Assembly (NCBI RefSeq): GCF_001428075.1 | Contig: NZ_LMSI01000024.1 | Location: forward strand, 203,708 to 267,707 | DNA: 64,000 nt | Source: Arthrobacter sp. Soil764 | Lineage (GTDB): Bacteria > Actinomycetota > Actinomycetes > Actinomycetales > Micrococcaceae | Direction: 5' to 3' | In this document: positions 45,225-54,287 of the stretch, piece by piece | Numbering within the stretch: the first letter of the stretch is position 1 | Layout: the number at the start of each line of letters is the position of its first letter | Translations under genes and position numbers: made by a program | The notes under the pieces: generated by a model | Told to the model about the DNA's origin: nothing | What the model saw: only the letters and a program-made list of their open reading frames with translations | The model's database searches: none

Positions 45225-46553
45225 ATGAAGCAACCCCAGACCTCCCGGCGCTCTTTCCTCGCCCTCGCTGCCCTTACTCCCTTTGCCGTTGCCGCAACCA
45301 GCGCCTGCGGGACGTCCGGTCCCGGCGCCTCCAGCGGCGGCGGGGGAGCCAGCATGTGGTACCTGTCGGGCGAGCCGAACCAGACCACGATGCAGAAGGC
45401 CGCGGACGCGTTCAGCTCGGCGAACCCGAATGACAAAATCACTGTCACCTATTTCCAGAACGACGCATACAAGACCAAGATCAAGACTGCGATCGGCGCG
45501 GGCCAGGCGCCCACCATCATCTACGGCTGGGGCGGCGGTGGCCTGAAGACCTACGCCGAGGCCAACCAGGTAGAGGACCTGACCAGCTGGTTTGACCAGA
45601 ACCCGGACCTGAAGAAGAAGTTCTTCCCGTCCGTCTTCGGTGCAGCCACTGTCAACGGCAAGATCTATGCCCTGCCCAACCAGTACGTCGCCCCGATCGT
45701 CCTTTTCTACAACAAGGAACTCTTCGCAAAGGCCGGCGTTCAGCCACCCAAGACCTGGGACGACATTATGTCCTTGGTCAAGACCTTCAATGGCATGGGC
45801 GTGGCCCCCTTCTCCCTTGGCGGGCAGTCGCGCTGGACCTCCATGATGTGGCTCGAATACCTGCTCGACCGGATTGGCGGCCCCGACGTTTTCAAGGCCA
45901 TCTTCGAAGGAAAGCCGAATGCCTGGATGGACCCTGCCGTGATCGAGACCGGCACCAAAATCCAGGAACTCGTCTCCGCGGATGGCTTCATCAAGGGTTT
46001 CTCCTCCATCACGGCGGACTCCAACGCAGACCAGGCACTTCTGTTCACGGGCAAGGCCGCCATGATGCTGCATGGTTCCTGGACCTACGGTGGCATGAAG
46101 AAGAACGGCCAGAACTTCGTCCAGGACGGAAAGCTGGGCTTCGTCAACTTCCCCACTGTCGCAGGCGGCAAGGGCGATCCCAAGAACGGCGTTGGCAACC
46201 CTGCCTCGTACATGTCGATTTCCTCCAAGGCCACTGACAAGGAAAAGGAGTCCGCCAAGAAGTTCTTCAAGGACGGGATCCTGACCGACACCGTCATTGA
46301 TGCCTACATCAATTCCGGCTCGGTTCCCATTGTCAACGGCATCGAGGACAAGCTGAACGGCTCCCCGGACAAGGACTTCCTCAACTTCGTCTACGGCATG
46401 GCCAAGAACGCGCCGAGCTTCCAGCAGTCCTGGGACCAGGCGCTGAGCCCCACCGCAGCCGAGGCCCTGCTGAACAACATCGACCAGCTGTTCCTGAAGT
46501 CGATCACCCCGCAGCAGTTCGCCGAGAACATGAACGCCACCCTGGGCAAATGA
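45225..46553 (+). CDS. Carbohydrate ABC transporter substrate-binding lipoprotein
   Basis: This 442-aa extracellular binding protein is of the MalE/UgpB-like family. The signal has both a twin-arginine motif (SRRSFLALA) and a lipobox (TSAC), so it is probably Tat-exported and lipid-anchored. Domain motifs are WYLSGEPNQTTMQKAADAFS, APTIIYGWGGGGLKTYAEAN and GKAAMMLHGSWTYGGM. The start is ATG 45225 with GGAG upstream. It leads an operon of two permeases, two dehydrogenases, an isomerase and a ThuA protein; no ATPase gene is included, so a shared MsmK-type ATPase is likely. Confidence 0.93.
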   Translation: MKQPQTSRRSFLALAALTPFAVAATSACGTSGPGASSGGGGASMWYLSGEPNQTTMQKAADAFSSANPNDKITVTYFQNDAYKTKIKTAIGAGQAPTIIYGWGGGGLKTYAEANQVEDLTSWFDQNPDLKKKFFPSVFGAATVNGKIYALPNQYVAPIVLFYNKELFAKAGVQPPKTWDDIMSLVKTFNGMGVAPFSLGGQSRWTSMMWLEYLLDRIGGPDVFKAIFEGKPNAWMDPAVIETGTKIQELVSADGFIKGFSSITADSNADQALLFTGKAAMMLHGSWTYGGMKKNGQNFVQDGKLGFVNFPTVAGGKGDPKNGVGNPASYMSISSKATDKEKESAKKFFKDGILTDTVIDAYINSGSVPIVNGIEDKLNGSPDKDFLNFVYGMAKNAPSFQQSWDQALSPTAAEALLNNIDQLFLKSITPQQFAENMNATLGK

Positions 46554-47485
46554 GTAACGCTATCTCCACCGCCCCAGGGGCCGCCGTCGGCATCAAGGAT
46601 TCCAGGGAAACCGAAAAGCGCAAGGCCGCCCTGGCATGGCTGACACTGCCGGCACTGTTCTTCTTCCTGGTGTTCGCCGTCATCCCGCTGGCGGGTGTGC
46701 TCATCCTGAGCTTCGCCAGCTGGGACGGCATCGGTGCCATCGGGGCGGCGGGCATGGACAACTGGTTCTCTGTGTTTGCGGATCCGGGACTGTACAACGC
46801 GCTGGGCCTGACGTTCCTGATCATGATCGTCTCCTGGCTGGTCCAGACCCCCATCAGCCTCCTGCTGGGGGTGTTCACGGCCGGAAGCCAGCGCTACCGG
46901 GCCGCCCTGGCTGTGCTGTACTTCCTGCCCCTGCTGCTCTCATCCGCTGCTGTCGCCATCGCCTTCAAGGCCCTGCTGGATCCCAACTTCGGCCTGGCAA
47001 CCGGACTGGGGTTGCCGTTCCTGGCGCAGGACTGGCTGGGAGTGCCGCACCTGGCGCTCGGCCTGGTCATCTTCGTCATCGCCTGGCAATTCGTCCCGTT
47101 CCACACCCTCATCTACCAGGGCGGCGTGCGGCAGATTCCGAAGTCGCTCTACGAGGCGGCCCAGATCGACGGGGCCGGGACCATCAAGCAGTTCTTCCAC
47201 ATCACCCTGCCCCAGTTGAAGTACACCATCATCACCTCGTCCACGCTGATGGTGGTGGGGTCGCTGACCTACTTCGACCTGATCTTCGTCCTCACCGGCG
47301 GCGGCCCCGGAAACTCCACCCGGATCCTGGCGCTGGACATGTACCTGCGGGGCTTCCGGGCCAACCTCATGGGCCCGGCCAGCGTCATCGCCGTCATTCT
47401 CGTCATCATCGGCCTCGGTCTTGCCTTGTTCCTCCAGCGTCTTGGCGGCAAGGACAAGCAGGGCAGCCAATTGGAAGGTTTGTAG
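46550..47485 (+). CDS. Carbohydrate ABC transporter permease 1 (MalF-like)
   Basis: This 311-aa membrane permease has about six hydrophobic helices and the EAA loop YEAAQIDGAGTIKQFFHITLPQLKYTI. ATGA overlap with the binding-protein gene shows coupling. It pairs with the product of 47487-48392. Confidence 0.94.
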   Translation: MSNAISTAPGAAVGIKDSRETEKRKAALAWLTLPALFFFLVFAVIPLAGVLILSFASWDGIGAIGAAGMDNWFSVFADPGLYNALGLTFLIMIVSWLVQTPISLLLGVFTAGSQRYRAALAVLYFLPLLLSSAAVAIAFKALLDPNFGLATGLGLPFLAQDWLGVPHLALGLVIFVIAWQFVPFHTLIYQGGVRQIPKSLYEAAQIDGAGTIKQFFHITLPQLKYTIITSSTLMVVGSLTYFDLIFVLTGGGPGNSTRILALDMYLRGFRANLMGPASVIAVILVIIGLGLALFLQRLGGKDKQGSQLEGL

Positions 47486-47486
47486 G

Positions 47487-48392
47487 GTGAGCACCGTATT
47501 GAAAAGCAATACGCAGGAGGCCCGGAGTGGAACCATGGGCGGCTCCATGGTTCCCAAGCGGGGCCTCGGCCAACGGCTGAGCCGGCTCAACATCCCGGGA
47601 GGACTGGGCGGCTGGATCTGGCTGGCCATCATCATCCTGCCGGTCTACTACGTGGTGATCACCAGCCTTAAGACGCAGGCGGGGTACTTCGGCCAGAATC
47701 CCCTGGCCCTCCCCACCTCTCCGACCCTGGAGAATTACCAGCTGGTCCTTGAGGCCGACTTCGCCACGTACTTCATGAACAGCGCCATCGTCACGCTCGG
47801 TTCCGTGATACCCACCGTGCTGATTTCATTCATGGCCTCGTTCGCGATCGTCCGCGGCAGCGGGCGGTTCCTGAAGCTGGTCAACGGCATGTTCCTCATG
47901 GGGCTTGCCATCCCGCTGCAGGCCACGATCATCCCGATCTACCTGATGATCATCCGGCTCAACCTGTACGACAGCCTGCTGGCTCTGATGCTGCCGTCCA
48001 TAGCCTTTGCCATCCCGCTGACCGTGCTGATCCTGTCCAACTTCATCCGCGACGTCCCGAACGAGCTGTTCGAGTCAATGCGGCTGGACGGCTGCAGCGA
48101 ATGGCAGACCATGTGGCGGCTCGCCCTGCCCCTCACCCGCCCTGCCATCGTGACCGTGGCCATCTACAACGGCCTGCATGTCTGGAACGGGTTCCTGCTG
48201 CCGCTGGTCCTCACCCAAAGCCCGGGCCTGCGGGTCCTGCCCCTGGGCCTGTGGAGCTTCCAGGGCGAGTACAGCGTCAATATCCCGGCCGTCCTCGCCT
48301 CGGTGGTGCTCAGCACGCTGCCCATCCTGGTGCTTTACGTCATCGGCCGCCGCCAGCTGCTGGCAGGCCTGACCGCCGGCTTCAGCAAGTAG
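47487..48392 (+). CDS. Carbohydrate ABC transporter permease 2 (MalG-like)
   Basis: This 301-aa membrane permease has the EAA loop FESMRLDGCSEWQTMWRLALPLTRPAI and helices such as WIWLAIIILPVYYVVITSLK. I chose GTG 47487, two bases after the previous stop codon, with GGAAGG upstream; the longer frame is a shadow of permease 1. Confidence 0.94.
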   Translation: MSTVLKSNTQEARSGTMGGSMVPKRGLGQRLSRLNIPGGLGGWIWLAIIILPVYYVVITSLKTQAGYFGQNPLALPTSPTLENYQLVLEADFATYFMNSAIVTLGSVIPTVLISFMASFAIVRGSGRFLKLVNGMFLMGLAIPLQATIIPIYLMIIRLNLYDSLLALMLPSIAFAIPLTVLILSNFIRDVPNELFESMRLDGCSEWQTMWRLALPLTRPAIVTVAIYNGLHVWNGFLLPLVLTQSPGLRVLPLGLWSFQGEYSVNIPAVLASVVLSTLPILVLYVIGRRQLLAGLTAGFSK

Positions 48393-48405
48393 AAAGGATC
48401 TCTCC

Positions 48406-49596
48406 ATGACCACTGCCAAGCCCCTGCGGGTCGGCATGGTGGGCTACGCCTTCATGGGTGCAGCCCACTCCCACGCCTGGCGCACCGCACCGCGGTTCTT
48501 CGACCTGCCGCTGCAGCCACAGCTCACCGCGGTGGCCGGCAGGAATGCCGACGGCGTCCGTGCCGCGGCAGACAAGCTCGGCTGGGACTCGGTTGAGACC
48601 GACTGGCGGCGCCTGATCGAGCGTGACGACATCGACCTCGTCGACATCTGCACCCCCGGCAACACACACGCCGAGATTGCCATCGCCGCCCTTGAAGCGG
48701 GCAAGCATGTGTTGTGCGAAAAGCCGCTGGCCAACTCCGTGGAGGAGGCCGAACGGATGACGCTCGCTGCGGAAACCGCCGCAAAGAACGGCGTCTTCTC
48801 CATGTGCGGCTTCAGCTACCGCCGCACCCCTGCACTGGCCCTGGCCAAGCGGTTCGTGGAACAGGGCAGGCTCGGCGAGATCCGCCACATCCGCGCCCAG
48901 TACCTGCAGGACTGGCTCTCCGATGCCAATGCCCCCATGACCTGGCGGCTGGACAAGAGCAAGTCCGGCTCCGGCTCCCTGGGTGACATCGGAGCCCACA
49001 GCATCGACGCCGCGCAGTGGGTCACCGGCCTGAATATCAGCGGGGTGTCGGCAATGCTGGAAACCTTCGTCCGGGAACGCCCGCTGGCCGGCGACCTGGT
49101 GGGCCTTGGCGGCCACGGCGACCTCAGCAGCGACGCTCCGCGCGGGGCGGTCACCGTTGATGACGCCGCCATCTTCAGCGCAAAGTTCGACGGCGGTGCC
49201 TCCGCGGGTGCCATCGGCGTCTTTGAGGCGACGCGCTACGCCCTGGGCAGGAAGAACGCCATGCGGCTGGAGGTCAACGGCACAAAGGGCTCCTTGGCCT
49301 TTGACTTCGAGGACATGAACGTCCTGTCCTTCTATGACGCTGCCGAATCTCCCGACGCCGGCTTCCGCCGGATCTTCGTCACCGAACCCGAGCACCCCTA
49401 TGTGGGGAACTGGTGGCCCACCGGCCACGGCCTGGGGTACGAGCATGGCTTCACCCACCAGGTGGTGGACCTCGTCACGGCCATCGGAGAAGGCCGCCAG
49501 CCCGAACCGTCCTTCGCCGACGCCCTGCAGGTACAGCGGGTCCTCGCCGCGGTGGAGTCCAGCGCCGCCAACGCCAGCCAATGGCAAAAAGTCTGA
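48406..49596 (+). CDS. Gfo/Idh/MocA family oxidoreductase
   Basis: This 396-aa NAD(P)-dependent sugar dehydrogenase has Rossmann GMVGYAFMGAAHSHAW, the E-K-P motif in VLCEKPLANS and the active-site segment GSGSLGDIGAHSIDAAQW with the family Asp and His. In Thu-like pathways such enzymes oxidise glycosides at C3 to 3-keto compounds. AAAGGA lies 8 bp before ATG 48406. It is the first of two such enzymes in the operon. Confidence 0.93.
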   Translation: MTTAKPLRVGMVGYAFMGAAHSHAWRTAPRFFDLPLQPQLTAVAGRNADGVRAAADKLGWDSVETDWRRLIERDDIDLVDICTPGNTHAEIAIAALEAGKHVLCEKPLANSVEEAERMTLAAETAAKNGVFSMCGFSYRRTPALALAKRFVEQGRLGEIRHIRAQYLQDWLSDANAPMTWRLDKSKSGSGSLGDIGAHSIDAAQWVTGLNISGVSAMLETFVRERPLAGDLVGLGGHGDLSSDAPRGAVTVDDAAIFSAKFDGGASAGAIGVFEATRYALGRKNAMRLEVNGTKGSLAFDFEDMNVLSFYDAAESPDAGFRRIFVTEPEHPYVGNWWPTGHGLGYEHGFTHQVVDLVTAIGEGRQPEPSFADALQVQRVLAAVESSAANASQWQKV

Positions 49597-49630
49597 GCGG
49601 CACCGAACTTCAAGCAACCAAGGAATACAC

Positions 49631-50635
49631 ATGACACGACCAATCACGCTGTTCACCGGGCAGTGGGCCGACCTCCCCTTTGAGGAAGTGGCGCGGCTTG
49701 CCGGCGAGTGGGGCTTCGACGGACTGGAGATCGCCTGTTGGGGCGACCACCTGGACCCGCGCCGGGCTGCGGAGGACGACAACTACCTCCAGGGCCGGCT
49801 GGACATCCTCGAGAAGAACAACCTCAAGGTCTTCGCCATCGCCAACCACCTCACCGGCCAGGCCGTCTGCGACGACCCCATCGACGAACGCCACCAGGGC
49901 ATCCTGTCAGCGGAAGTCTGGGGCAACGGCGAACCTGAAGGAGTACGCCGCCGGGCGGCGGAAGCCATGAAGGACACCGCCCGCGCGGCCGCGCGGCTCG
50001 GCGTCAAGACCGTGACGGGGTTCACCGGTTCCTCCATCTGGAAGGCCGTCGCCATGTTCCCGCCAGCCTCCCAGGCAATGATCGACGCCGGCTACCAGGA
50101 CTTCGCGGACCGGTGGAACCCCATCCTGGACGTCTTCGACGAAGAGGGTGTCCGGTTCGCACTCGAGGTCCACCCCTCCGAAATCGCCTACGACTACTGG
50201 ACGGCGAAGCGGACGCTTGAGGCCATCGGCCACAGGGAGAACTTCGGCCTGAACTTCGACCCCTCCCACTTCATCTGGCAGGACCTGGATCCGGTGATGT
50301 TCCTGCAGGACTTCGCGGACAAGATCTTCCACGTGCACGTCAAGGAATCCGTCCGCCAACTGGATGGCCGCAACGGCCGCCTGGGCTCGCACCTCGCCTG
50401 GGCGGATCCACGGAGGGGCTGGGACTTCGTCACGGCAGGACACGGGGACGTGCAGTGGAACCGGATCTTCCGGACCCTGAACGCCATCGGCTACGACGGC
50501 CCCACCAGCATCGAATGGGAGGATGCGGGAATGGACCGCCTCATCGGCGCCCCCCAGGCGCTGGCCATGGTCCAGGAACTGGCCCGGATCGCCCCGCCGG
50601 CAGCCGCCTTCGACGCCGCCTTCGCCAGCCACTGA
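49631..50635 (+). CDS. Sugar phosphate isomerase/epimerase family protein (xylose isomerase-like TIM barrel)
   Basis: This 334-aa protein of the AP endonuclease 2/xylose isomerase-like fold has metal-site segments FALEVHPSEIAYD (Glu, His), LNFDPSHFIWQ (Asp, His), FHVHVKES (His) and SIEWEDAGMD (Glu). Relatives act as inosose or 3-keto-sugar isomerases and, more recently recognised, in cleavage of 3-keto-glycosides. It starts at ATG 49631. Its place between a glycoside-type dehydrogenase and ThuA supports a 3-keto-sugar role. Confidence 0.9.
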   Translation: MTRPITLFTGQWADLPFEEVARLAGEWGFDGLEIACWGDHLDPRRAAEDDNYLQGRLDILEKNNLKVFAIANHLTGQAVCDDPIDERHQGILSAEVWGNGEPEGVRRRAAEAMKDTARAAARLGVKTVTGFTGSSIWKAVAMFPPASQAMIDAGYQDFADRWNPILDVFDEEGVRFALEVHPSEIAYDYWTAKRTLEAIGHRENFGLNFDPSHFIWQDLDPVMFLQDFADKIFHVHVKESVRQLDGRNGRLGSHLAWADPRRGWDFVTAGHGDVQWNRIFRTLNAIGYDGPTSIEWEDAGMDRLIGAPQALAMVQELARIAPPAAAFDAAFASH

Positions 50636-50686
50636 CCCCTGCTCGTTCCGGCCGGCAGAGCCGGCTGCCAAACAAAGGAAACTTCA

Positions 50687-51385
50687 ATGACCGAACGCAA
50701 GAATGCCCTGGTGGTCCGGGGCGGCTGGGACGGCCACCAGCCCTACGAGGCCACCGAGCTCTTCATCCCCTACCTGAAGGACAACGGCTATGACGTCCGG
50801 GTGGAAGAAAGCCCCAAGGTCTACGCCGACGCTGCCTACATGGCCGGCGTGGACCTGATCATGCAGTGCATGACCATGTCCACCATTGAAAAGGACGAGT
50901 TCGCCGGACTGCGGGCAGCCGTGGAGAACGGCACCGGCCTGGCGGGGTGGCACGGTGGAATCGCCGATTCCTACCGGAACACCTCCGACTACCTGCACCT
51001 GATCGGCGGACAGTTCGCATGCCACCCCGGCAAGCACCCGGACGAGTGCGTCGGCGAGCAGTCGGACAACTATGTGCCATACACGGTCAACATGCTGCCC
51101 GCAGCCGCCGAACACCCCATCACCCAGGGCATCAAGGACTTCGACCTGGTGACCGAACAGTACTGGGTCCTCTCCGACGACTACATCGACGTCCTGGCCA
51201 CCACCACCCAGAAGGTCCGCGAATGGGACCCGTGGAACCGTGAAGTGACCTCCCCCGCCATCTGGACCCGGCAGTGGGGCAAGGGCCGGATCTTCGTGAC
51301 CACCCCCGGCCACCGCGTGGAAATCCTGCAGGACCAAAACGTACGCACCATCATTGAAAGGGGCCTGCTGTGGGCAAGCCGTTGA
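50687..51385 (+). CDS. ThuA domain-containing protein
   Basis: This 232-aa protein of the ThuA family has a class I glutamine amidotransferase-like fold: NALVVRGGWDGHQPYEATELF, the GLAGWHGG motif, GGQFACHPGKHPDE and VTSPAIWTRQWGKGRIFVTT. ThuA of rhizobia is needed with the dehydrogenase ThuB for trehalose use through 3-keto-trehalose. AAAGGAAAC precedes ATG 50687. It overlaps the next gene by 16 bp. Confidence 0.9.
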   Translation: MTERKNALVVRGGWDGHQPYEATELFIPYLKDNGYDVRVEESPKVYADAAYMAGVDLIMQCMTMSTIEKDEFAGLRAAVENGTGLAGWHGGIADSYRNTSDYLHLIGGQFACHPGKHPDECVGEQSDNYVPYTVNMLPAAAEHPITQGIKDFDLVTEQYWVLSDDYIDVLATTTQKVREWDPWNREVTSPAIWTRQWGKGRIFVTTPGHRVEILQDQNVRTIIERGLLWASR

Positions 51386-52485
51386 AAGTCGGAATCATTG
51401 GCTGCGGAGCCATCATCGCGCAGTACCTCACCAATTTCCGGCGGCTGGACCAGGTCCAGCTGGTAGCCGTGGCGGACCTGGATCCGGCACGTGCCCAGGC
51501 GGTGGCGGATGACTACGAGGGCGTCCGCGCCCTGTCGGTGGATGAACTGCTGGCTGCTAACGACGTGGACTTGGTCCTGAACCTGACCATCCCCGCCGCG
51601 CACGCGGACGTGGCGCTGAAGGCGATTGCGGCGGGCAAGAGCGTGTACGGCGAAAAGCCGCTGGCCGCCACAACTGCGGAGGCACGCCAAGTGCTGGACG
51701 CAGCACGCCAGGCAGGCGTCGTCGTCGGCTGTGCCCCCGACACCGTGCTGGGCACCGGCATCCAGACGGCCCGCAAAGCCATCGACGATGGCCTCATCGG
51801 TGCCCCCATCTCGGCGTCGGCCACCATGGTGACTCCGGGCCACGAGCGCTGGCACCCAAACCCTGACTTTTACTACCAGCCCGGCGGCGGGCCCCTTTTG
51901 GACATGGGCCCCTACTATGTCACCGCCCTGGTGACGCTGCTGGGCCCCGTTGTCTCGGTGCTGGGCGCAGCCAGCCATACCCGCAACGAGCGGACTATCG
52001 GATCCGGGCCGAGGCAGGGTGAAAAGGTGCCCGTCACCATCGACTCCCACGTCACTGGCATCCTGGTCCACGCCTCCGGGGCGCTCTCCACCCTTTTCAT
52101 GAGCTTCGACGCCGTGAAGTCCAAGTCGCCCAACATCGAGATCCACGGCGAGCGCGGATCCCTGGTGGTACCGGATCCCAACCACTTTGACGGCGACGTC
52201 CAGCTGTTCTCCCTGGGCGCGGAGGACTGGGAAACCCTTCCCGCTTCGGCAGGGTACGTCGATTCCGGCCGGGGATTCGGCATCGCGGACCTGGCCGCCA
52301 CTCCCCAGGGCAAGGAACCCCGCGCGGGCGGTGCCCTGGCCTACCATGTCCTGGAGGTCATGGAATCTGTCCTGAAGGCCGCGAACAGCGGCATGACGGT
52401 GAGCATCCAGAGCACTGTTGAGCGGCCGGAAAGCGTGGCGCTGACCGTCCTGGCCGAGCAGGCAGACGCCCTTCAGGCCAAATAA
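51370..52485 (+). CDS. Gfo/Idh/MocA family oxidoreductase (ThuB-like context)
   Basis: This 371-aa NAD(P)-dependent dehydrogenase has Rossmann GIIGCGAIIAQYLTNF, the E-K-P motif in VYGEKPLAAT and the active-site block GGGPLLDMGPYYVTALV typical of glucoside 3-dehydrogenase-like members. It starts at GTG 51370 inside the ThuA gene's 3' end. With ThuA directly upstream the pair resembles ThuA-ThuB. It is the last gene of the operon. Confidence 0.92.
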   Translation: MGKPLKVGIIGCGAIIAQYLTNFRRLDQVQLVAVADLDPARAQAVADDYEGVRALSVDELLAANDVDLVLNLTIPAAHADVALKAIAAGKSVYGEKPLAATTAEARQVLDAARQAGVVVGCAPDTVLGTGIQTARKAIDDGLIGAPISASATMVTPGHERWHPNPDFYYQPGGGPLLDMGPYYVTALVTLLGPVVSVLGAASHTRNERTIGSGPRQGEKVPVTIDSHVTGILVHASGALSTLFMSFDAVKSKSPNIEIHGERGSLVVPDPNHFDGDVQLFSLGAEDWETLPASAGYVDSGRGFGIADLAATPQGKEPRAGGALAYHVLEVMESVLKAANSGMTVSIQSTVERPESVALTVLAEQADALQAK

Positions 52486-52518
52486 CCATCCGGAACCGCG
52501 CGGTCCGTCGCAGGGGAG

Positions 52519-53670
52519 CTAATGCACTCCATCGCTGCGGGCGGCGCGGTTCCTGCCCAGGGACTTCGCCCTGTACAGCGCTGAATCCGCCGCGGCGATG
52601 AGCTCATCAACATCGGAGGTCCCGCCGTCGTAGGTGGAAATGCCGTAGCTCGCGGTGGGCATCTGCATGCCCTCCGGCGCGTCAGCCCCGGCCATGCGGC
52701 TGCTGATTTCCTCGGCAATCGTCTCGGCCCGTTCGGCACTTGCCCCCGGCACCAGGATGACAAATTCCTCCCCGCCGTACCTCCCGGTGAGGTCTGTGGA
52801 TCGGACGGTGGCAGCGCAGGCGTCAGCGAAAGCCTGCAATGCCAGGTCTCCGGCGGCATGGCCGTAGGTGTCGTTGACGGTCTTGAAGTGGTCAAGATCT
52901 GCCAGGATCAGGGCTCCTGACCCGCCGGTAATGGTACGGTCGGCCAGCTGCTCGGCGGCCAGTTCCAGGAAGGCCTTGCGGTTCAGGAGCCCCGTGAGGT
53001 CGTCCCGGCTGGCCACCACGCGCAGGGCGCGGGTCTGTTGTTCGGTGCTCAGCGCCGCCATGCTGAAGGAGACCACCACCAGCAGCACCATGGTCACCAG
53101 GGTGGTGACGGCGGATCCAAACACGGTGACAAAGACTGGACCGTCGGGGCCTTCCGCCAGGAATGCCAGCCAGCGGAAGAAGTAGAAAATGCTGAGCCCT
53201 CCGGCAGCCATCGCCAGGGGGATGCGGACGCGTGAATAACCCGGTTCGAGGCGCCATAGTTCACGTGAGGCCAACCCGATGGTCAGGCTCATGGCGGCAA
53301 GGAACACGGGGCCGCCGGACCAGGTATTGGTGGCGGGATGGTCCAGCAGGGAGGCCACCAGCGTGACCAGCGGAATGCCGGTGAAGGCCCACTTGGGCGG
53401 CCGCACGGTCCGCAGGGAGCGGGCCCCGGCCCACACGGCGACGCCGCCGTGCACCAGCAGGGCGTTCCCCACCGGGTTAGCCCACACCTGGTGGGCTGTG
53501 CCGTCCAGCAGGTAGCAGCCTGCCCCGGAGAGGAAGAACAGCAGGGCGCCGCACCACCAAGCGCTGTAAGGCGAGCGCGTCAACCGGTAGGCGGCAAAGT
53601 AGAAGAGGACCACCAGGACAAGGGCCATGAGGCCAAAAGCGATGCGGAGGGTCGCCGCATCCAGAACCAT
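52519..53670 (-). CDS. Diguanylate cyclase (membrane-bound GGDEF protein)
   Basis: This protein of about 383 aa has six or more N-terminal hydrophobic helices (to about residue 185) and a C-terminal GGDEF domain: DDLTGLLNRKAFLELA, LILADLDHFKTVNDTYGHAAGD and the active motif GGEEF near residue 297. RSTD lies five residues before GGEEF, so the product-inhibition I-site (RxxD) is present. It should make cyclic di-GMP in response to a membrane signal. ATG 53670 is used; TTG 53688 is possible. Confidence 0.9.
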   Translation of the reverse strand: MVLDAATLRIAFGLMALVLVVLFYFAAYRLTRSPYSAWWCGALLFFLSGAGCYLLDGTAHQVWANPVGNALLVHGGVAVWAGARSLRTVRPPKWAFTGIPLVTLVASLLDHPATNTWSGGPVFLAAMSLTIGLASRELWRLEPGYSRVRIPLAMAAGGLSIFYFFRWLAFLAEGPDGPVFVTVFGSAVTTLVTMVLLVVVSFSMAALSTEQQTRALRVVASRDDLTGLLNRKAFLELAAEQLADRTITGGSGALILADLDHFKTVNDTYGHAAGDLALQAFADACAATVRSTDLTGRYGGEEFVILVPGASAERAETIAEEISSRMAGADAPEGMQMPTASYGISTYDGGTSDVDELIAAADSALYRAKSLGRNRAARSDGVH

Positions 53671-53815
53671 CTGCCAGTAGCCCCCCAAAGCCCCGATGTT
53701 GCCTCACGCAAGTATTGCATCCACCAACATGGTGCAGAAGACCCCTTACCCCCGCCGGGACTCCTCAAACCCACCTAGGCTGGCAGGTAAACCACGGGAC
53801 CACGAAAGGCATGAC

Positions 53816-54052
53816 ATGCTCCTTCTCTTCGGTTTCAAGGCCGTCCACAAGGCCCTCCCAGGGCGGGCGGCAACCTGCAGTAACTGCGGCGCCTTCATCC
53901 ACCATCTCCTGGAAGAGCAGGCCACCAAGTTCACCCTGTTCTTCATTCCGGTACTCACGGTGTCGCGGAAATTCCGCATCACCTGCACCAACTGCGGCTA
54001 CGTTTCGTCCATTACTGGACGACAGAAACGGGCGCTGGAACTCCGCCGGTAG
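53816..54052 (+). CDS. Small zinc-ribbon domain protein
   Basis: This 78-aa protein has two CxxC pairs: ATCSNCGAF near residue 21 and ITCTNCGYVS near residue 57, separated by TKFTLFFIPVLTVSRKF. This layout matches a widespread actinobacterial zinc-ribbon family of unknown function. GAAAGG precedes ATG 53816. Confidence 0.75.
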   Translation: MLLLFGFKAVHKALPGRAATCSNCGAFIHHLLEEQATKFTLFFIPVLTVSRKFRITCTNCGYVSSITGRQKRALELRR

Positions 54053-54157
54053 CCCTCTGGACCCCGGCATCGGGGGCCGCTAGAGTGGGACGCGTTCCCG
54101 CCCTGCCGCTTCCCGGCAGGAGGACGGAACCCGCACGAGGGAATGGAGGTGGTTTTG

Positions 54158-54238
54158 ATGACTGCTGTTGCCGCGCGCCGTGAGCGCCCCGCATCCACTA
54201 CATCAACCATCCCGCCCGGCTGCATTCGCGTTTCCTGA
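54158..54238 (+). CDS. Possible leader ORF upstream of rsgA
   Basis: This is a 26-codon frame with GGAGG eight bases before ATG 54158. It encodes a basic, Ser/Thr/Pro-rich peptide ending PPGCIRVS and stops 49 bp before the rsgA start. The strong ribosome binding site and the Pro-Pro-Gly stretch would suit a translation-sensing leader. Evidence is limited to sequence layout. Confidence 0.35.
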   Translation: MTAVAARRERPASTTSTIPPGCIRVS

Positions 54239-54287
54239 CGCTACGCGTCCAACCGCCAGTGCACCGGGGATATCCAAGGAAACCACA

